This document shows positions 11,489 through 23,553 of a DNA stretch of 64,000 nucleotides, one piece after another; the first letter of the stretch is position 1, and every line of letters starts with the position of its first letter. Source of the DNA: Ricordea florida (Eukaryota > Cnidaria > Anthozoa > Corallimorpharia > Ricordeidae). The stretch covers positions 23,247,152 to 23,311,151 of the forward strand of contig OX453280.1 of assembly GCA_949710005.1 (NCBI GenBank), given 5' to 3'. Both the position numbers and the translations under genes were made by a program. Below the pieces are notes generated by a model. The model saw only the letters and a list, made by a program, of their open reading frames with translations, ran no database searches and had not been told where the DNA came from.

Positions 11489-12481
11489 TATATAGCCGTC
11501 TCTGAGAAAACAAACCTATAGAAATTTCAGCTGGCGTGAAAAATCAAAGCGCTTTAAGCTTGGCATTGCAGACCAATTACTTTAACCAGACATAAACCAA
11601 AGCCTATTAGGACCCCCTACTGCCCCCCCCCCACATCCCTGTCCTCCCCCCCTACTGCTTCTCTGCCCTATCCCCTGCCGATCCCACGCCCCCTGCAGCG
11701 TCAGTAACTCTCTCTAGGGTTAACATGCAAAATAAAGTACCATACACAAGCTCTTATTACACACTGAAACAACTAAGATGAGCCTTAAAACCAAAATTCC
11801 TTAACTCTACCCCCGACAAAACAAGAGCACCAGTCTGATAAAGACAACATGGCAAGCTAGAACGGGGTATGAACAATTCCTTGGCACCGTTACAGCCGTT
11901 CTTCCCCATCAAATGAAAAACGCCTGCTAGGCCCAATTCCGGGCATCGCCCGATTTTAGGCAAAAAAGTTGCCTTGAATTTTGCATGTACGTTCTCTAAG
12001 AAACACCTAGATACAAAAACACATACAACCTCTTGTTTTCCCACTTATGTTAGACAAAATTGAGATAGGAATTAAGTGAGCCTAGCACTATGGTAGGGCG
12101 TTAATATAACTACAGTTGGGTGCACTCGACGTTTTCTGGCAATTGCAAGACTCTAGCTAGCCTACGTATCCACCGTCTAAAGAGGGAAATGAGGGAGGAG
12201 ATACGTTCGAGTGCAAGGATGCCATTTTTAACATTGATTACAGCATTTAATTTACTTTCTGAATTAAGGGTTAGAATTCTGTGACTACACATGTGCAGTT
12301 TGAGGTAAACTAACCTGGCTGTCAATCAATCAATCAAGCAATCAATCAATCAGTACTTTATTTATACACGTAATGTCTAGGAGCTGAAGAAGCTAGTTCG
12401 GAATATGTACGTTGTGTGAAATTACATACACAAAGGCCATACCACAACACCGGGATCTAAGTCCCGCTATCCATTGCGAAC
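11489..12481. other. Intergenic; poly-C/CCCCTGCC patch and (CAAT)n
   Basis: 11610-11700 is C-rich. 12323-12352 is a CAAT tetranucleotide repeat. No gene is supported; the minus-strand open frame at 11757-12044 has no recognisable domain. Confidence 0.5.
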
Positions 12482-12484
12482 ACT

Positions 12485-12523
12485 AGGGACCTTAAGCACC
12501 AGGGCGGGAGAGGAGGACGACGC
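12485..12523 (+). repeat. Left terminal inverted repeat of the Harbinger element
   Basis: Begins AGGGACCTTAAGCACC and is the reverse complement of the segment ending at 17421. Confidence 0.9.
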
Positions 12524-12599
12524 CCTACCGGAAGTGAAAAGTCGCATTTCGATAGCAGTGTGCATGCGAATAGGTTGCATCATCCCGTCCTGACCTCGT

Positions 12600-14340
12600 C
12601 TTCGACGTGAAGTGAGGAGTTTTGACGTCGTGCACAGAGCGTAAGTAAATTTTGGCTTTTTTTGTCGTGAAATGTAACTGTTGGATCCAAGTACTTGATG
12701 GAATGTTAAAAGTTGGTATCGATGGTTGTCCGAATCAAGTTAACGGTAACTGGGATAAAAATAAATCAATTTTTTTACTTTCTTTTGTCAGTACATCCCG
12801 CTCACAAGCTCAAGATGTCGACAAACCTTCCCGCGAAAAAGCAAGAAGGCGATAAAACAGCGTAAGTACAAACTTAAAATTCGTACTAAATGAAGTTAGC
12901 TGATATTCTGTGGAAATATGTTTGCCCTGAGCTGCCCTGATAAAACTATAGCCAGCTAAAACCCCAATAATCTGCTCATGTGTTAATAAATCAATTCGAT
13001 GCTTGGTGTTACCTTACATTTGTTAAATAAATAAGCTTAAGTACAAACTTGCGACTTTTAGCGTGTAGGTCTTGCAGAATGTTCGTATTTCATATTTTTC
13101 TCTATTTTGAAAATTTTAATTTCCTTTGATAGCAGCGATTTCCCTCAGCGATGAAAGCTTTGTGTGTGTATGCTTTAAAGCAACACTTTCTTGCACCTTC
13201 ATATAAGCTTATGTTTAAAATTAGACTAGCCGACAAATAGCAAGAAGGTAATCTTGGCAAACCAATATGTACATAAATTAATTTGTTATAAAAATGCACA
13301 CACACACACACACTTGTATATATTATATAAATAGTTACACATATATACGTATTATAGTAGTTATTTCCTAAATATTTATAAAAGAAAAAGAAGAAGAGTT
13401 GAAGCAACTGAAACAAAAGAACAATTATGTCAATAGAGAAGCTAGAGAAAAACAAACTTAGCTTATCTTAATTCTTCATTTCATTAATTAGTGTATCTAC
13501 CTCTAGACAGCTAGGAGTTTTCAGGTTCTAAAATATTTTTTTTCCATGATTGTGGTAATACAACCCTTTTTAATAATTTTTTGTTGTATTGCTTGTTTCA
13601 ATATTTATCTGCAGTGAAAAGATGATGTTTTGGACTGACAGACACGATGTAATTCTCTGTCGAGAAATTTTGATGCACAATCCCTTTCAGTACAAGAAGA
13701 GCTCAATTCAAAGAGGACAGGTTTGGAATAACATCGCTGAACGACTTGTTGCAGTTGATGAAGTAAGATTTGAAGTCAGATTAAGACAGAAGCGGTGTTC
13801 GTGATCGATACAACCTGTTAGCAAATAAGCTGAGAAGAAAGCTAAAAGATGAAAGGAAAGCTTCCGGAATTGAAACTGATATGTCACAGGTGGAAGTTGC
13901 TCTGGAAGATTTGATCGAGAGGGAAGATGAATCGGATAAACAGCACAAGGAAAATCAAGATCAAAACCTAAAGAGGAAAGAAGATCGACAACAGGCTGAA
14001 GATATTCGCACAAAGTCATTGGAGAGACTGGGGGAAACTCAGAAACGAAAAGGGCAAGACAGCATTCTTCAGACCAATGCTAAGAAGAAGAGGGCAACTG
14101 GAGGAGATGCAGTAGTGTTCTTAAGAGGCAATGGTTGCTGCTCGTAAGGAGGAGGTCAATATGAAAGTAAAACAACAAGAGGCTGAGAGCAAACGACACC
14201 AGGATTTTCTGGAATTGATGAGGCAACAACAACAGCAACAGCAGCAGCAAATGCATAACATGCAAGCTATGCTTCTCCAACAACAGCAGCAGCAAACTCA
14301 GTTGATTATGGCTCTCGTGTCTAAGTTAGACCATAAATAA
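12600..14340 (+). pseudogene. Harbinger Myb/SANT-like accessory protein gene, two frameshifts
   Basis: Exon 1 is non-coding and ends at 12640 before GTAAGT. Exon 2 (12792-12861) starts ATG at 12815 and encodes MSTNLPAKKQEGDKTA, ending at a GTAAGT donor. Exon 3 starts at 13615 after a TTTATCTGCAG acceptor and stays in frame. The Myb/SANT-like region reads MMFWTDRHDVILCREIL and RGQVWNNIAERL. The frame then breaks near 13790, resuming as GVRDRYNLLANKLRRKLKDE. It breaks again near 14120, resuming in a coiled-coil, Gln-rich tail (MRQQQQQQQQQMHNMQAMLL) and stopping at 14340. In Harbinger elements this protein binds the termini and aids nuclear import of the transposase. Splice sites are intact but two one-base indels destroy the product. 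Confidence 0.85.
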
Positions 14341-15160
14341 GCCTTCACACAATGTATTGTGTCGATTTGTTGTTAGTGCTGTTTATCTGTCATTTCGGAG
14401 ATGATTGTTTAATGTCAAGTGTGTCACACTGGCAGATCTAGACCTTGAGATGGGAGGGGGGGGGGTTCTCAAGAAAAGTTTTTTTTGCCCCTTTGGGCCT
14501 CAGTTTGGTCTAAAATAAGGGGGAGGCTGGTTCCCCCCAAGGCCCCTCCCCTGGATCCACCACTGTGTCAGAATAATTCACCTGAAATTATGAAAATTAT
14601 TCACCTGAAATTGTGTTTAATATATTTGAGGCTAAGTGTCTCTTGTTCACGTTATGTTGATTTCTCTTCTTGTATTGTTCTTGAAAACTTCACAGTGTTG
14701 ACTGTACAGCTCATATACATCGTGACATGCCAGACAACAAGTCTTTGTGAAATGTCCCTGCAATCAACCACTCTGTGATACGACAGGGGGAAAGGACACA
14801 GCAACATTTTGCTTCATATGACTTATTGCCTAGTGTGTCCTGACCTTATAGTTAGCCACTGGGTGCAATTTGGAGCTTTGAACTAATTTAACATTAAATA
14901 TGTACATGCCAGACCATTTGCTAGGGTAATTTTACAGTTGACAGTATTAGTTTGTTGTATTGATGAAAAATAAAAGCCAACTTTATAATCTATTTTTGAT
15001 TGCATATGCCCTAATACGAGCAAAAACCCTTGGGACCTGTAGAAAGGGTCCACTTAATAGAGGTGTCCATGAAAGGGAGGTTAAAAATGCACCCCTTTCA
15101 TGGCACGCACAAAGGGTAAGTGTCCCCTTAAGGGAGGTGTAAATTGACAGAAGTTTGACT
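14341..15160. other. Non-coding interior of the Harbinger element
   Basis: A G-run lies near 14455, and 15030-15140 has several AGGG-flanked short inverted words (TTAAGGGAGGTGT). No gene was recognised between the two convergent transposon genes. Confidence 0.5.
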
Positions 15161-15378
15161 TTTTGTTATGGTACTAATGATGAGAATTTGATTGACTATT
15201 TGATATCTTTCTTGATTGGCTCTATAATTCTCATGGCCTATTTTTTATTAAACAATGATGTTACGAGAATCTCATAACATCACTGTTTAATAAAAGTATA
15301 GGCCATGGGAATAATAGAGCCAATCAAGAAAGATATCATATAGTCAATCAAATTCTCATCATTAGTACCATAACAAAA
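15161..15378. mobile_element. Near-perfect 218-bp palindrome nested in the Harbinger element
   Basis: The left arm starts TTTTGTTATGGTACTAATGA and the right arm ends TCATTAGTACCATAACAAAA. The arms match through GATTGACTAT, TCTTTCTTGATTGGCTCTAT and TTTATTAAACA, with the centre near 15270. This is a foldback MITE. Confidence 0.9.
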
Positions 15379-15699
15379 CAGGGATGAAACCATGTCACTA
15401 GGCTTAAAGCGTTGAGGGGAGGGGGGAGGGGTGTGGCAACTGTGAATCTACATGTAAGGCAACGATGTTAGCAGTGGTTTTCAGAGGCTTTTTTCCCAAT
15501 GGCCAAGGTAATAACCCAAGCAAACATAGTAAACACCTGGATATTGTCGAGGTTTATTTAAGATAGAAATGTAATATACAAACAATGCATGTTACATGAT
15601 AATTACCAGACATTTCAAAGGTCTTCATATTTATTTTATGCACAATCCAGTCACTGAAAATTTCTTGGACATATTAACACTTGTGCATTACTGATGTTA

Positions 15700-17310
15700 A
15701 TATAATGCAAGCTACACAAAATAGTCCTGAAGTGTTGGTGGATCCACAGAAAAGAAATCAGAAGTCTGATTGTGATAAAGGCAGGTGTGAGCATTTCTTA
15801 TGATAGCACCAACAAGGTACATTTTTCCTACTGAGGATAGGCCAACTTTTAAATTATTTTTGAAATCAAGAAACTTAAAATAATTAATAATATCTCCGAA
15901 GAGCCATTCAACAGATATACGTAGAGCGCTCATGGCGGCATTAAACTCCTGCATTTGAGGTGTTAGTACTGCATTTCTAAAAGGTCACTGCAGATGTACC
16001 CTTGGATAAGCCATACAGACAAAGAGGCTGGCCAGTTAAGGAGAATGCATTCCTTTGTAGGTCTGCAAGTAGACCAGAGTCTGCTAACATCCCCGCGTCA
16101 TGCTTTCTACCTTCTGCAGTAGAAACAACAGAAAGGAACAAAATAAAGAGACGGGTGCTTTTTTTCAAATTAGTCAATCATATTGCAGTGCAAGTACTGA
16201 ATCAATTTCAAACTTGACTTTCTCTGATCTCCAGCCTTAAGAATTGCTCTCCTCGTAACACCGTACATCCGATGCACTATTTTGTTGTTTATTAACTGTT
16301 TTTATTATATCTCTCAGTTAGTACGCGCGCTGTGATTGGTCAATTTAGCGGGCCGTACTTCACTGTACGGCCCGCTAAAGTTTGTTTTAGTCGCCAAAAT
16401 GACTCCAGAGATATAATAAATATCTTGTTAACCTCGTTTTCTCGGTCCGTACTGTAAAATACGGATCCTCGTTTTTTCCCGATTTATGGCCCGCGCGCTT
16501 CGCGCTTGGGCCATAAATCGACGGGAAAAAACTCGGTCCGTATTTTACAGTACGGACCTCGAACTCGATTAATAAGAGGTATGTAATTTATCATTTAACT
16601 TATCTACTGGGCCATACATATGGGCTATTATTCCCGATGGTAAGACAACCGACTGAAATTTTAGGGCGTGCACCCTCTTGTGGCCATTGTAGAGCACTAT
16701 CTACTGCTCACCAGGGCGGCATACTGGTCTGACCGTGCCGTCTATGAACCCGAAGCAGTTGTCGAGAGGAGAACCATTCCTAGAAATTGCATCACAATAC
16801 ATCTGAAGAGAGGCAGGGTCCAACAGCTGGGGATTCCATGAAGTGAGGCGATGTACGTGCGAATCGTAAATATAATCAATTACGCGCGCGGTTACAGATC
16901 ATACTTAAGACGGGAACTGGCCTACCAAACCGGGGAATAAAGTCGCTGTAGCGGCAAGGGTAAGCCATTCTTCGCAACATCATGCACAATCCTTCCATCC
17001 ATCACTAACAATACGCTGCGAACAAGTAAACTGGTTGGGGATACCCAAAACGTTGACAAGGACTGGTAGGTCTCTCTTCTCCAATCGAAATTCGGCTTTG
17101 CATTCTGCTTCGTCAAGTTCGTCGAAGGAAAATCGGCCATGTTCTTCATAAGGGAACTCGGGGTTCTTTGACTTGGGTGCTTGCCAAAGTACTAGAAATT
17201 CGACGTCATCTAATAGACCGTCCATGTAGGCGTCCAAAAGGGCAATTCGTGCTTCGCGAAAAGAAGCAATATGTTTATTTGAGCTTCCCACGCGTTTCCC
17301 GTCCAAGGGT
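15700..17310 (-). pseudogene. Harbinger DDE transposase, inactive
   Basis: The minus-strand pieces, N to C, are: an acidic N-terminal region (DGKRVGSSNKHIASFREARI, about 17300), LAYPCRY (about 16960), FGFIDGTVRPVCRP with the first catalytic Asp at 16740-16742, HKRVHALKFQ (about 16660), the intron/MITE region, EGRKHDAGMLADSGLLADLQ (about 16090), LCLYG (about 16015), and SALRISVEWLFGDIINYFKF with the last acidic residue near 15915. It ends PPTLQDYFV at about 15715. The second catalytic Asp, normally in an LYGD-x-AYP box, is missing: a small deletion joins LYG to AYP out of frame. There is also an in-frame stop soon after the first Asp block. An ancient intron seems to lie between MYGP and EGRKHD; its acceptor (CTACTGCAG) survives. 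Confidence 0.85.
16307..16582. mobile_element. MITE nested in the transposase (copy 1 of a family)
   Basis: Starts ATATCTCTCAGTTAGTACGC and ends AATAAGAGGTAT. The interior carries GCGCGCTGTGATTGGTCAAT and a long hairpin around TTTATGGCCCGCGCGCTTCG / GCGCTTGGGCCATAAAT, flanked by inverted GGTCCGTA/TACGGACC words. A second copy lies at 25935-26202. Its position between two transposase coding blocks suggests it landed in the old intron. Confidence 0.85.
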
Positions 17311-17383
17311 CCAGTTGCTTAACAACAAACAACTCATGCTGACGACGGGGACGTAGACCCAGTCTTCCCCATCCGCCAGACGT

Positions 17384-17421
17384 CGCCGTCCTCCTCTCCC
17401 GTCCTGGTGCTTAAGGTCCCT
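17384..17421 (-). repeat. Right terminal inverted repeat of the Harbinger element
   Basis: Ends GGTGCTTAAGGTCCCT at 17421, the inverse of the left end. Confidence 0.9.
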
Positions 17422-17639
17422 ACTGTGTTGGTTACACCACGAGGCTTCCAAAATTACAAATAGAGAGCTAGGATTAAAATTACACAGGCTGAGATTAAAA
17501 TAGAACAAACTCAGGAAATTAAAAGTGAGATACTTAGATTTGAAATTCTGAATTGATGTTATCGACAGCAAGGGAAAATTATCCTATGAATAGAAAGCAT
17601 AAAACTCCATTGAGTGAAAGGTAGTTCAGCTGACTAACT

Positions 17640-17935
17640 TCCGAGGAAAGTACTAAATCTTAATTAATAATATTAATAAAAGAAACTCAACGTCCCATGA
17701 GGTTATACGAGCAAGGGATGTGAGAAAGGATCTACCGTTTATCGTTCTCATCCGAGAAGACTAGAAAGTCTAACCATTTACAGATTTCATTTCAAAGACA
17801 GCACTTTCTCCTCAGTAATTTAAAAACCCTTAGTGATGGCCCTGCCGAGGTTCGAACCCACGCGTGTCCACCGGGACGATACTCCAATGCTCAACCAACT
17901 GAGCTAACCGGTCGGCGGTTGGTCAAATAAACAGT
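17640..17935 (-). mobile_element. tRNA-headed SINE (copy 1)
   Basis: On the minus strand the head reads GGTTAGCTCAGTTGGTTGAG (an A-box region) and GGGTTCGAACCTCGG (a B box) at about 17920-17850. The body contains CTTTCTAGTCTTCTCGGATG-type sequence shared with 29680-30045. It cannot form a proper acceptor stem, so it is not a tRNA gene. Confidence 0.8.
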
Positions 17936-18909
17936 TTCGTATAAATACCTCATCTTCTCCAAACGTCGAAATTCTCAAACTTTGATTGTTTAAGTTTGTT
18001 TGTCCCCCCTTCCGAAAATGGCAGTTTGTTTTCCCTTAGCCTTACAATTTAATTCAGAAACTCTGGTTGATATTACCGTTTCAGTTTTTTAATCTATGCA
18101 GAACAATAATGATTTACGCGTTAAAAAAATTCTTTTCAATTGGGGAAACATAAATGAAGATGCCAGTTAATTGAAATCGATAAATACTTTAAAACTTAGG
18201 AATTTTCATTTATCTTGCATATTACACAATCCCCAGTTCCAGAAGTCATTTCAGGAATTACTTGGGTTCTGAGTAAGCGTGGAAAAAATGGGGATCATTG
18301 CCGTGGGGCCGGTATTATTTGGGGCCCAGCATCATTTCGGGGCTAAGGATCATTTCAGGGCTGGGGATCATTTCGAGGCCTGTACGTGCACTTACCTTCA
18401 CAGGCATGAGGCACAGGCCAGGGGTGACATTTTGACTTATCCACAAATCACATTGCACATAGAAATGTAGCGTTTGTATTGCCATCTATTATTCAAGCAT
18501 TTGCCTTTAATACATATTACAATGAAAACAGATCAGAAAATATAATCAAAGGCGAGGAAGTCTCAAGAAGCCGTGGAGGCTTATAGAGAGGACAACTCCC
18601 TCTTATTAGTTAACTATAACTACAAACGGGAAAGGAGAGAAAGAAAATACAAAATGATTTCTTTTTTTTTTTTTTAAAAAAAAAAAGAAAAAAACGTAGA
18701 GAGCGATATTATGAAACTAACAGGATGTACGGATAGTGTTTTTCATATAGTTTCATATATTCATTACCATAAGAGCTTGATCCAGCCCAGGAATGGTTGC
18801 ATTTCCATAACAGGTCAGGCCTCTCGTGTGCTCTATCTTTATTAGTTCTTTTGTGAAAGAATATGGTAACTTAAGCTTTAAGCGAGTGTTTGGAAATTCA
18901 TAAATTGCT
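17936..18909. other. Intergenic; GGGGATCATTT repeats and A/T tract
   Basis: 18285-18385 repeats GGGGATCATTTCGGGGC-like words four to five times. 18660-18697 is a T-run followed by an A-run. No gene was seen. Confidence 0.5.
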
Positions 18910-19640
18910 AAACTGAGTCACCGAATAGGGCACCGAGCTTCATAATTTTGGACCTTGGTACAAAATAATAAATTGTTTGATGTTTGTTCTGCAACCGTGA
19001 GGACGATATGACTCGGCATTTCCCTTGAAATAATTATGGAATTGGCTGCCAGTTTGAAATCAGGTTTGAAAAGAGCAAGGTAACATTCAGTTATGGTACA
19101 TGTACATAAACGATCCAACATACTGAAAATAAACTGTAAATTAAAAATATCCGGAATAACGAGTTTTTGGAAAAGAGATTTGCTAGGAGCCCTATAATCT
19201 GCGGCTAACATTGTTCGTGCAGCTCTTTTCTCTAACACGTAGATTCTATCATGAGTAAGATTCGTAGGGTATGTGGAACTCCCTACTGTATTACAATATA
19301 CAGATAAAGATAAACTAAATCTAGTACAGATAAACTTCACTATGTCAAACAATGAGTCCACACTTGCATCAGTCAGCGGTATACCAAGACAGCAAACACG
19401 TTCCTGTCCAGTCCACTCAAAGTCACGCCAGCTGCCCGGCAAACTACTCCCACCTTTGCGTATCTTGCAATATTGCCGATATGAGCTGGGAAAAGAATAT
19501 CTCGTATATAGGAAAAAACGGATTGCTTGGGAATGATGTTCTTGGGTTGGACAGTGGATTTTAATATTTTCAGGCAACAACTATGCAATGCCACAAACTT
19601 TCTAAATTGCGGGCTTTGTTTTCTGTACAATAAGTTAGCT
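18910..19640 (-). pseudogene. LINE RT C-terminal fragment, degenerate
   Basis: The minus-strand frame includes VLEKRAARTMLAADYRAPSK followed by SLFQKLVIP (about 19240-19140), the thumb/tail region of jockey/CR1-like RTs. It is preceded by a YCNTVGSSTYPT block. The catalytic domain is absent. An overlapping frame at 19373-19630 suggests a frameshift at the 5' side. Confidence 0.6.
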
Positions 19641-22539
19641 GTTAGAGCATTGAATCATCGCTAACATGAAATTCAGACGATCAAGTCCCATTGAAGCATT
19701 TTTCAGGCTAAAGTAGCATTTGTTTAAAAATTACTTTACACCGCGATAGTAAATCAAAATCCCAAATTTAACTCTTTCCTCCTGCTCACGTGTCCTATGT
19801 TCTCACCTTTAAATGAAAATACAGGTATATGCTTGCATAAAAATCTTCAAAAATATCCTGCATACACATGTTACCGCCTCAAGGTAGCAAGGTGGGACTA
19901 TCAGTCTTACCTGATCGGAAGTTCAGGTACGATCCCGCAAGACCGACATTCGAATTCGTTTCGTCAAATTCATCATGACGGCGGTGGACTTTTTTCGCTG
20001 GAAAATAACTCGCCCAACACCTGCCCAATATTCAGAAAAATTCACCACGGGCATTATAATAATCCCACTATCATCCCATCTCTTTTAGCTCAAAACCTAC
20101 CTTGATTTCATTGGAGTACTTACCCCGTATTCTACAGCATTTAGTAACAATCTATAAATATCAGTTCCTTTGACGGACTTGGGTAATTTTCAGCTATTGC
20201 GGAGCGGAACCTTTAAAGTTCGGGTGGGTGTAATCAGTCCGTTGGTCTGAGTTTGAAACTCTCTCAACTAACAAATGCTTTTAATTAGCACCGGTCCCTT
20301 TAGAATCGACTTCACAGGTAGAAAGTTTCTAAAATTCTTCTAAAATTAGTTATAATACCTTATCTTACTCGGATAGCTGACATATGAAAGCTTACTTTTA
20401 GCTTACGTTTGAAAACATGGTACGTAATGGTACGTTTCTTCGTAGTTGTTCATGACTTCTGTTTATTAAGGTGTTTTCTGTTTTATTCAGTAAGGATTGC
20501 TCAGGCTAACAAAGCTTGATATTTAAAACAAAGAAAAGAAATTAAGCCTTCAAACATGAGCAGCTTGCATATCAGTTTTATTCCAACTAGATTTACCTTG
20601 AATTTGTGCATCATTTTCGGGTGGATAACGTAATTAGTTTACCCCCATACAGTTCCAGGTAGCGCATTTGATAATTTCTAGAGATAAATAAAGTTCCTTT
20701 TATCCCAACATGAGCAATTTCCGTTATCACTTTAAAACTCCATTTTACAAAGCCATTCCCATCTGCAATCATATTGGCCTTTACAGATTTTGCAGGTCGA
20801 AGAAAAGGAAGTTGAGTTCTGCTTCAACTATTTACTGTTTCCCATCGATTTAATTTTTATCGCGAAGATCTTGCAACGTAACATAATTCGCAGGGCAAGC
20901 ATGCAAAAATATAGACTTTATATTTTTCTTTTTTTCTATATTTTAAATGATCTTGGTAACCTAATATTGTAATTTCCTTAGCGGTGGTTTGAAATAAAAC
21001 TATTTTGTTTCTGTTGACGCACCGTGGCCCAGTGTGTGATAAAAGGGTAATGAAAGACACGCTGTGAAGTTAAGCGAAGCGGTGGCATTGTTTATTATAT
21101 TTACCTGCGCTCGAGTTGTTCAATTTAGCTGAAGATGTTTGCAATGCTTCATAATCAATTTTAGTAGTTATAGAAAAAATCGCATTCTTCAACGGCTGTT
21201 ACCTTGGAAAATCTTGTGAGCAGGACAGCTGTTGAAAATAAAACGACAATCAGAACAAACTACTGATATACAGACTCATCACCAAGCTATTAACTGCAAA
21301 AAGAAAGAACATAAAATACCAGACCAAAGCAAAAAGGAACTTATACCAGAAATCCCGATGAGAGGATAGTTGACGAAAAATGCGTAATGAGGAGAAATAT
21401 TTTGAAGTTTTTTGTGTCAGTAAATGGCCAAACTTTCGATAATGACGTGAAAGTAGACTTAATTCAATGGCTGCAAAAAACTACTGAAAAACTTTAATTC
21501 TGGTTTATCGATAGACAAAATGCCGGGTAGAAATCATAACAACCAACAAGACGTTTCGCTGACGGGCTTGAAACGAAATTATTAGCAAATTCTTCCCCTT
21601 AACTACCTCTAGGGAATTAAAAAAGGAAAAAAATGAAATGAAAAATTAAATAATGGCTGGACAAAACAGCCTAGCAACAAAGTTGGATTTTTGTCTGGTA
21701 AAGACGCACGAGAAACATTGGAATGCGCTTTTTTTAAGTGAACAAGGGTTTATTAAAAAATGTTTTTAAAGGACAATAATTGCAATCTTTTAAGATTTAA
21801 AAATGTCTGTCTGTTGTTAGTTTGGCTTTCTATTTCGTTCGAAGCGTGCAATTAAGTAAAACATGCAAATGCTTGAAATCATCGCCTCAAGGTTCTACAA
21901 ATCTATCTTACTATCAAATAAAAACTCTATCAAGATTCCACTGTCAGGGGTCTTCGTTATTGACTAATGACGGGATTTTTAGTGTAGACATTTTTCGATT
22001 TTAAGGCACGCTTTATTACCTAAATGGGCGAAAAATAAATGCACATGTCGATTTACAGTGCAGTCATAAACGGCGAAGAAAGTTCTTTGTCGAAACAGCA
22101 CTTTCCCACTTTGAAATGAAAATCTTATCAATCAATTCTACAGTCAAAATTTTGTAGCAGCAAAAAATTTTAATTTCCTTAAATCTATTGACTGAGCGTT
22201 TGCACCTATTTCACCCTACGTTAAATCAAGAAAGATAACAATGTTTACACAGGAGTAAAACTGTAAGTTAGGAGACCCTAAGTAAGCGTGTGTCGTTTAA
22301 GTACTTCCTCGTGCAGGAAAACAGTTAGAGTGTTTTTAGACTGCGTGTTTTTTAGTGTTGGTGCGTGGCAGTTGTCCAACTGGGTTTGTTTCCGCTTTTT
22401 TCACAACAAAACACCGGGTTTTTGGTTAAAAGAACTGTCTTGACTTCTATCTTCACTAATCCGGCAATTTTTCTTTCCCAGACGTTGGTAGTGTAAAAGA
22501 AACCCGAAAACACAATTGATCTACCTTTCAGGCCTCAGT
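19641..22539. other. Intergenic, nothing recognised
   Basis: About 2.9 kb of AT-rich DNA with no coding-like frame, tRNA or clear inverted repeat that I could identify on either strand. The open frame at 19797-20105 has ordinary composition and no domain. Confidence 0.45.
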
Positions 22540-22640
22540 TCAACCAGAAATTCAGCTTCAAAACAATTTTCGCAAAAACCTCGGAGTCTCGCACAAGAAA
22601 CTAGGCAAGAAACGAGTATCGCATTAGACTACGAATAAAG
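22540..22640 (+). other. Candidate 5' non-coding exon of the RFGR peptide gene
   Basis: A good donor (AATAAAG then GTATGTA) ends at 22640, about 0.9 kb before the acceptor of the coding exon. The exon start is not visible, and the assignment needs transcript evidence. Confidence 0.4.
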
Positions 22641-23103
22641 GTATGTACAGTAAGAAATTTTTGAGAAATCACTTTGATGTTTGTTCTGTAAATCTCAAAT
22701 GGTTGTTGTCAAGGGTGAATTTGTTTCTTACCTAAATATAAACGGGTTAGTTTCTAATAAAAGAAATTGGTGCTGCGTCAGTGAGAAATTGAAACACAAA
22801 ATGTGGATTATCAAAAAAGATGACATGGCAAGTTTTTCCACCGTATGCACTCCTTAAATCTTACGTTAGTTATTCCAACTGTTTATTTACCGTTACATCA
22901 GTCACTCTTAGCTTATGAGAATGTTTATCGCCAAATCTTTTAATCTTTTACCGGGTACAAGCAGATGAGGAAGGATAAATATCAAATATGATCCGACTCC
23001 CGCTTAAAACGTTGTATCAAAAAAGCCCACGATCCATAAAAGGAAGGCAAAGTATGTATATAAATTGTAATGCAGTGCTTCCTGATAGCCTTACTTTTTA
23101 TTT

Positions 23104-23172
23104 GTTAGTTTATATGGTTAAAACAACAACTGACAACAACAACAACAAAAAAACAACAACAACAACAGCATC
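23104..23172. repeat. (CAA)n-rich low-complexity tract
   Basis: Interrupted ACAACAACA run inside the first intron of the peptide gene. Confidence 0.8.
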
Positions 23173-23553
23173 AAGATATATCAGCTCATTTACCGAGTCT
23201 TACTTTTGGCTGTGAGTATAGGCGAACGAATCGTCTTGTCAGCTATTCTTCTATGTTTAAGATATTTCATTATCCTTTTAAGTCTTTCTACTTAATTGAA
23301 CAAAAAGTGCGGTATATTAAACTCGTTGGAAGAGAACAAGAGATTGCTTTTATGTGATACACTGGACGTTGCGTTTTCAGTGAACTTAATTTTTGCAAGT
23401 TTGTCACTTTCATAGGAATTGAACCGCGCTCGCTATCTCATTCAATGCAGTGCATTTCGTGATTGAAATTATAGCTGTTTTCAATGCTTGCATTTTCATT
23501 CAGAGCTGCATTTTTGTCTTCAAATTGACTTGTTCTTTGTTTTTTTCTTGCAG

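Larger units (their letters stand above)
12482..17424. mobile_element. PIF/Harbinger DNA transposon with TIRs and 3-bp target duplication
   Basis: The left terminus at 12485 (AGGGACCTTAAGCACCAGGG, then CGGGAGAGGAGGACG) is matched in inverse by the right terminus ending at 17421, with two mismatches in about 38 bp. Both ends are flanked by ACT (12482-12484 and 17422-17424), the 3-bp duplication expected of this superfamily. The interior carries the usual two genes: a Myb/SANT-like protein on the plus strand and a DDE transposase on the minus strand, convergent. Both are broken. A palindromic element (15161-15378) and a MITE (16307-16582) are nested inside. The element is about 4.9 kb including them. 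Confidence 0.9.

Noticed and set aside
17850..17930. tRNA gene on the minus strand
   Set aside because: A and B boxes are present but the acceptor stem does not pair, and the same head with a shared body occurs at 29950-30045, so it is a SINE.
18660..18697. Possible transcription terminator hairpin (T-run then A-run)
   Set aside because: Simple A/T tract in a eukaryotic genome; most likely a retroelement tail or polymerase slippage product.
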